A stretch of 64,000 bases of DNA. It comes from Myotis daubentonii. Its lineage: Eukaryota > Chordata > Mammalia > Chiroptera > Vespertilionidae. Each line of letters starts with the position of its first letter. Position 1 is the stretch's first letter. The stretch spans positions 88,983,063 through 89,047,062 of the forward strand of contig NC_081841.1 in assembly GCF_963259705.1 (NCBI RefSeq), given 5' to 3'. The notes under the pieces were generated by a model that did no database searches, was not told the origin of the DNA, and saw nothing but the letters and a program-made list of their open reading frames with translations. Positions 58,745 through 64,000 of this stretch are shown here, piece after piece. Made by a program: the position numbers and the translations under genes.

Positions 58745-59957
58745 ATTTTTAAATTTATCTTTATGGCTGAAAGTATTACAGATGTCCCTTTTTTTTTACC
58801 CCATTGACCTACTCAACCCTGATTCCACCCCTAATCTTAGGCCTTCACCACACTATTGTCTGTGTCCATGGGTTATGCATATATGCATATAAATTCTTTG
58901 GTTAATCTCTTCCCACCCCCAATTTTCCAAGCCCCACCTTCCCTCTGAGGTTCCTCAGTTGGTTCCATGCTTCTATGTCTCTGGATCTATTTTGTTCATC
59001 AGTTTATTTTGTTCATTAGATTCCACATATGAATGACTTCACATGATACTTGTCTTTCTCTGACTGCCTTATTCTTATTAGCATACTATAGTACAGGTCC
59101 CTCCATGATGTCTCAAGGGATAAGAAATCCTTCTTTTTTACAACTGCATAGTATTTCATTATGTAAATATACCACAGTGGTTTTTTTTTTTTAATCCTTT
59201 CATCTACTAATGGACACTTGGGCTGTTTCAAGTATTTAGATATTGTAAATTGTGCTGCAATGGACATAGGGGTGCATATATTAATTCTGACTCATGTTTG
59301 GGGATTTTTAGGATATATTCCTAGAAGTGAGGTTACTGGGTCAAATGGCAGTTCCATATTTATTTTTTTGAGTAAACGCCATACTATTTTCCATAGTGGC
59401 TGTACCAGCCTGCATTTCCACCAGCAGTGTACCAGGGTTCCCTTTTCTCCACAGCCTCACCAGCATTAGCCATTTGTTGATTTGTTGATGGTAGCCATTC
59501 TGACAGATGTGAGGTGATACCTTGTTGTCTTTTTTAAAATACATATGTATATCTTTATTGATTTCAGACAGAAAAGGATAGGGAGAGAGAGCTAGAAACA
59601 TCAGTGATGAGAGATAATCATTGATCAGCTGCTTCCTACATGCCCCTACTGGGGATCAAGCCTGCAATCCAGGCCTGTCCCCTGACCTGGAATTGAACTA
59701 GAACCTGCTGGTTCATAGGTCTATGCTGCACCACTGAGCCACACCAGCAGGGTACCTCATTGCCATTTTATTTTGCATTTCTCTGATGATTAGTGACTTT
59801 GAACAATTTTTCATATGTCTCTTGGCCATCTGTATGTCCTCTTTGGAGAAGTGTCTATTCAGGTCCTTTGCCTATTTTTAAATTAGATTGTTTGTCTGTC
59901 TTTTGTTAAGTTGTATGAGTTATTTATGTATTTTGGAAATTAACGCCTTATCAGATA
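58745..59957 (-). repeat. L1, 3' portion (3' UTR and ORF2 C-terminus)
   Basis: From the left: 3' UTR (CACACTATTGTCTGTGTCCA), then ORF2 C-terminal sequence (minus frame 59267-59016 with [14 protein letters not shown]). It is interrupted by a VES SINE and, at GATA|TATC, by the Helitron 59958-61972. The L1 resumes at 61973. Confidence 0.92.
59528..59752 (-). mobile_element. VES SINE inserted in L1
   Basis: Tail TATATCTTTATTGATTTCAG, head GAGCCACACCAGCAGG. Flanks TACCTTGTTG and TACCTCATTG match apart from two bases, and L1 sequence continues on both sides. Confidence 0.92.
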
Positions 59958-60005
59958 CTAGTAGTCCGGTGCATGAAATTAGTGCACATTAAAAGGGAAT
60001 TAATT

Positions 60006-60223
60006 GCCCTAACTGGTTTGGCTCAGTGGATAGAGCATCGGCCTGTGGACTCAAGGGTCCTGGGTTCTATTCCAGTCAAGGGCATGTACCTTGGTTGTGG
60101 GCACATCCCCAGTGGAGAGTGTGCAGGAGGCAGCTGATCGATGTTTCTCTCTCATTAATGTTTCTAACTCTCTATCCCTCTCCCTTACTCTCTGTAAAAA
60201 ATCAATAAAATATATATATTTTA
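60006..60223 (+). mobile_element. VES SINE inside the Helitron
   Basis: Head GCCCTAACTGGTTTGGCTCA, B box GGGTTCTATTCCAG, tail AAAATCAATAAAATATATAT. Perfect 15-base duplication AAAAGGGAATTAATT at 59991-60005 and 60224-60238. Confidence 0.97.
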
Positions 60224-60383
60224 AAAAGGGAATTAATTAGCAGACATTTTAATATTGCTATTTGCCCTTTCTCTATAATAGAAGTGTGAGATATGAAAGG
60301 AAGTTAGTAAAATGTATATGAAAATAATATATAAATTTATTAATAAATAAACAGTAACAAAAGGATATAACAACAACAGAGGC

Positions 60384-60465
60384 ATGATATAAAACAACAA
60401 AAACATGATATGAAAACAACAAAAACATGATATGGAAACAACAAAAACATGATATAAAAACAACA
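60384..60465. repeat. 22 bp minisatellite
   Basis: Nearly four units of CATGATATGAAAACAACAAA AA with single-base variants, just downstream (3') of the helicase remnant. Confidence 0.9.
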
Positions 60466-60489
60466 GTGATGCAAATAATAACTGATAAA

Positions 60490-61165
60490 GTGATTAAACT
60501 TATTCTAATATCTCCCTGTACACCACATTGAGTGAAAACACTTTCAGAGTGCTTGACTAATTTCCCTTGTGATGAAGTACTTAGAACTTTAACTGTAACA
60601 TCACCTGCTCTTCAAACTCGAGAGAAAGCAACATATAACTGACCATGTGTGAAAACGGGTTCAGGTAGGAATATGCCTACTTTGTCTAGAGTTTGTCCTT
60701 GTGATTTACCAATAGTCATCACAAATGCTGGCATCACGGGCAACTGTCGTCGAATCAATTTAAATGGGAGGCCAGTGTCAGATGGGGACAAATTAATTCT
60801 TGGAATCAGGACAGCCTCTCCCTCTGCAGATCCTGTTATCACTTCAGCTTTGATAATGTTAGGTCGTAATCTTTTGATAATAAATCTGGTACCATTACAA
60901 AGACCCCATTTACTATTGAGATGTCTCAATAGCATGATGATTGCACCTACTTTCAATTTTAATTTATGACATGGCATTCCCGAAGGAGTAATACTATTAA
61001 GAAATTCTATGGGAAAATTTTCCTTTTCAGCATCATCTGTGGAATCAATGGAATCATCACTCAAATATGTGTGAAAATCTCCATTGAGTATATCCAAATT
61101 TTCTTCATTTAATTTTTGAACATGCTCATTTTTTGGACAAAGAATTGCACATTTAGATATATTTT
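60490..61165 (-). pseudogene. Helitron helicase, C-terminal remnant
   Basis: The minus-strand frame 61097-60612 encodes the last part of a PIF1-family DNA helicase as fused to Rep in HeliBat transposase, which unwinds DNA during rolling-circle transposition. Visible marks: HKLKLKVGAIIMLLRHLNSK, the nucleic-acid-contacting GKSQGQTLDKVGIF (motif V region), and QLYVAFSRV (motif VI). A CGA-to-TGA change right after SRV ends the frame, but homologous sequence (RAGDVTVKVLSTSSQGK) continues to about 60490. Upstream similarity (ILCPKNEHVQKLNEENLD) extends to about 61165, beyond the first in-frame ATG. The Walker A/B half of the helicase and the whole Rep nuclease are absent, so it cannot act alone. 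Confidence 0.93.
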
Positions 61166-61181
61166 TTTAATATTATCTATA

Positions 61182-61310
61182 GCAGTGGTTCTCAACCTTG
61201 GCTGCACATTAGAATCACCTGGGAATCTTTTTAAAATCCTGATTCCTGGACCTCATCCTCCAGAAATTGTTTCTTTGTTATGGGGTGGGGCCACAACATT
61301 AGTAACAAAG
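61182..61310 (+). repeat. MER5A-like hAT-Charlie fragment inside the Helitron
   Basis: CAGTGGTTCTCAACCTTGGC, TGCACATTAGAATCACCTGG and a following GGGGTGGGG reproduce the 5' half of MER5A, an ancient placental-mammal repeat. It starts directly after the broken helicase sequence. Confidence 0.85.
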
Positions 61311-61330
61311 AAACAGGATTAAAACTTTAT

Positions 61331-61774
61331 TGTGGGGGGCCGCTACAGTGTTTTGGACAGGTTCAAGCCTTGAATGATGAGAGGGCACAGTCCTCTCATT
61401 GCCACATGCAAGTCCCAGCTTGGAGGGCAGGGCCCTCCCAGGACAATTATAGCCAACAGCTGTAGTTGTAAGCTTGAACCTATGGTCCGAACACGTGGCC
61501 CCATGTGCCTGAGTGATGTGGGCTTGATAGAGTTCAGGTGCATGTAGTTGAGTAGGATTGAAACCCAGGAGAATGTTGTAAACATCTTGGTCACTCCCTT
61601 ACTTTGCCTCGTAGCATCTGCTATAAAATAAAGGCATGGCTGTGGGCGTGGTCACTGTCTCTCAGAGAAGCAGCGTCCCACCGAGACCCAGCTTTCATTC
61701 TCTTGTCTGTCTTTTCTAAGCTTTTCAGCCGCCCCCACTCAGGTTCACCTCTGGCCGTGCTGGCGCGTGACACA
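61331..61774 (+). mobile_element. Solo LTR of an endogenous retrovirus
   Basis: Begins TGTGGGGGGCCGCTACAG and ends GCGTGACACA, with AATAAA at about 61627 after TATAAA. The 6-base flanks CTTTAT (61325-61330) and CTTTAG (61775-61780) fit a target duplication with one change. No internal region or second LTR, so it probably arose by LTR-LTR recombination. Class II type is likely from the 6-base duplication. Confidence 0.75.
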
Positions 61775-61972
61775 CTTTAGAAAGAGATGCCTCCACACTT
61801 CCGGGGCAGGTTCCTGCCTCAAACACTACCCTTACAGGAAACAGCTTCGGGAAACAGCTCAGGGGAGGGTGCACCTGTTGCCAAGACAACCCCTGCAGGA
61901 ATGACTTCCTTCCGCTTGGTCGCAGCAGTTCTGGACGTGATGAACACCACCCAGGGTTTTTATATAAGTAGA

Positions 61973-64000
61973 TATCATTGGCAAATATGTTCTCCCATAC
62001 AGTGGACTCTGTATTCATTGTGTTGATAGCTTCCTTTGCTGTGCAGAAGCTTTTTATTTTGATGTAGTACCATTTGTTTATTTTTAACTTTGTTTCCCTT
62101 ACCCTAAGAGATGTATTTGCAAACTTAATACTGGGAGAGATGTCTAATTTTGCTGCCTATGGTTTCTTCTAAGATTTTTATGGCTTCACAATTTACACTT
62201 AAGTCTGTTATCCATTTTGAGTTTATTCTTGTATATTGTGTAATTTGATGGTCTAGTTTCTTTCCTCCTTTTTATTTTTTTTTTTGCATATACTTGTCCA
62301 AGTATACCAACACCATTTATTGAAGATACTACTTTACTCCATTGTATGCGCTTGCCTCCTTTGTCAAATATTAATTGGGTATAATGGCTTGGGTCTATTT
62401 CTGGTGTTTCTGTTTGGTTCCATTGATCTATATGCCTGTTCTTGAACCAATACTAGGCTATTTTGATATAAAGTCCTTTGCAGTATAACTTCATACCTTG
62501 TATTGTGATCCCTCCAACGTGATTTTTCTATCTCATGATATATTCAGGGTCTTTTTTGGTGCCATATAAATTTTTGGAGTATTTGTTCTAGATCTGTGAA
62601 ATATGCCTTTACTATTTTAATATGGATTGCATTAAATCTATGGGTAGTATGGACATTTTAATGATTTAATTCTACCAATCCATGAACATGGTATATTTTC
62701 CACTTGTTTATATCTTCCTCTATCTGATTTTTCAACATCTTGTGGTTTTCTAAGTGCAGGTCTTTTAACTCCTTGGTTAAGTTTATTTCTAAGTATCTTT
62801 TGTTGTTGTTGCAATGGTAAATGGGCTTATTTTTTAGTTCTGTTTCTGATAATTAATTATTGGTGTATAAAAATGCCATTGATTTCTGGGTGTTAATTTT
62901 GTATCCTGCTACATTGCTAAATTCATTTATTAAATCTATAAGTTTTTTGGTGGAGTGTCTAGGGTTTTCTGTGTACCATATCATTTCATCTGCAAATAAT
63001 GATATTTTTACTGCCTCCTTTCTAATTTGAATGCTATTGATTTTTTCTTGTCTGATTGCTGAGGCTAGAACTTCCAGTACTATGTTGAATAAGAGTGGTG
63101 AAAGCAGATATCCCACTCTCGTTCCTGTTCTTTGGGAAAATGGTGTTAGTTTTTGCCCATTGAATTTGATGTTGGCTGTAGGTTTGTCAAATATGGTCTT
63201 TATTATGTTGAAGTATGATCCTTCTATCTCCACTTTGCTGAGAGTTTTTATCAAAAAAGGGTGCCAGATTTTATCAAATGCTTTTTCTGTGTCTAGTGTC
63301 ATGTTCATGTGTTTTTTGTCTTTCATTTTATTCATATGATATATCAAATTTATTGATTTGAAAATATTGTGCCAGTCTTGCATCCCTGGAATAAATCCCA
63401 CTTGGTCATTTTGGATGATCTTTTTAATATATTGCTGGATCCAATTTGCTAATATTTTACTGAGGATTTCAGTATCTATGTTAATCAGAGATACTGGCCT
63501 ATAATTCTCTTTCTTTATAGTGTCTTTATCTGGTTTTGGGAGTAGGATAATGCTGGCCTCATAAAAAGAACTTGGAAGTGTTCCTTACTCTTGATTACTT
63601 TGAATAGTTTAAGGAGAGTACATGTTAGTTCTTCTTTAAATATTTTGTAAAACTTCCCTGTGAAGCCGTACAGACCAGGTTTTTTGTTTGCTAGTATATA
63701 TTTTTTTTTTATTCCTGCTTCAATTTCATCAGTTGTAGTCAGCCTATTCAGGTTTTGTGATTCTTCCTGATTCAGGTTTGGAAGATTGTAGTTTTGTAGG
63801 AATTTACCTATTTCATCCAGGTTGTCCAACTTGTTGGCATATGGTTATTCATAGTATTTTCTTACAAGCCTTTTTATTCCCAGGGGATCAGTTGCTTCTT
63901 CACCGCTTTCATTTCTGATTTTCTTTATTTCGGTCCTCTCTGTTTCCTGATGAGTCTGGCTAAAGGTTCATTAATCTGATTTATCTTTTCAAGGAATCAG
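61973..64000 (-). pseudogene. L1 ORF2 (reverse transcriptase), broken
   Basis: Continues the L1 from 59957 and runs past the window edge. Minus frames 63829-63515 and 63401-62853 carry reverse transcriptase sequence: [14 protein letters not shown], then a [19 protein letters not shown] block and [14 protein letters not shown]. The catalytic pair, normally F-A-D-D, reads F-A-D-E, and the frames are broken by shifts and stops, so the copy is dead. Downstream, stop-interrupted ORF2 C-terminal sequence reaches 61973. Confidence 0.95.

Larger units (their letters stand above)
59958..61972 (-). mobile_element. 2.0 kb Helitron inserted precisely into L1
   Basis: On the minus strand it starts TCTACTTATATAAAAACCC and ends with the palindrome GTGCACTAATTTCATGCACC followed by GGACTACTAG. 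The flanking L1 reads AACGCCTTATCAGATA | TATCATTGGCAAATATG, so the site is exactly between A and T and the L1 would be continuous without it. It retains the C-terminal helicase but no Rep domain. It holds a VES SINE, a solo LTR and a MER5A-like stretch, and about 200 bases of unknown DNA next to the 5' end. Confidence 0.88.

Overview
This is gene-poor nuclear DNA from a vesper bat (family Vespertilionidae, Myotis-like). Three things support that. About 15 tRNA-derived VES SINEs are present, many with clear target-site duplications. Eleven Helitrons of the HeliBat type (5' TC-TATATAATAAAAG-like start, 3' palindrome followed by CTAG or another CTRR end) cover roughly 15% of the window; in mammals such Helitrons are known only from vesper bats. 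Several short hAT elements also match families described from these bats. No intact cellular protein-coding gene, rRNA, tRNA gene or CRISPR array was seen.

1-26 kb: mostly unique intergenic or intronic sequence with scattered SINEs, Helitrons (1.0, 14.7, 20.0 kb), two hAT elements (12.3, 15.0 kb), an old antisense L1 (19.3-20.7 kb) and degraded retrovirus-like material (20.7-25.5 kb). An exon-like segment occurs twice (7.9 and 9.8 kb).

26.9-31.1 kb: the most notable region. A 3.5 kb Helitron with both ends recognisable carries an intronless, frameshifted copy of the homeobox gene PBX2 with a poly(A) tract, a GC-rich exon-like piece and a purine-rich degenerate tandem repeat. A second Helitron starts at the next base and contains a MIR SINE.

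31-53 kb: unique sequence with SINEs, L1 3' ends, small Helitrons, a pogo/Tigger-like MITE inside a MIR (44.2 kb), a second head-to-tail Helitron pair (47.9-49.0 kb), and a perfect 105 bp direct repeat of otherwise unremarkable sequence (39.8 and 41.3 kb).

53-64 kb: a young 1.77 kb betaretrovirus-like element with two LTRs, tRNA-Lys primer site, polypurine tract and 6 bp target duplication has lost most of its genes. The window ends in a long antisense L1 with ORF2 reverse transcriptase remnants, split exactly at an A/T by a 2.0 kb Helitron that still encodes the C-terminal part of the Helitron helicase. That Helitron in turn holds a VES SINE, a solo LTR and a MER5A-like fragment. The genes seen are all parts of mobile elements or retrocopies; nothing forms a working pathway.
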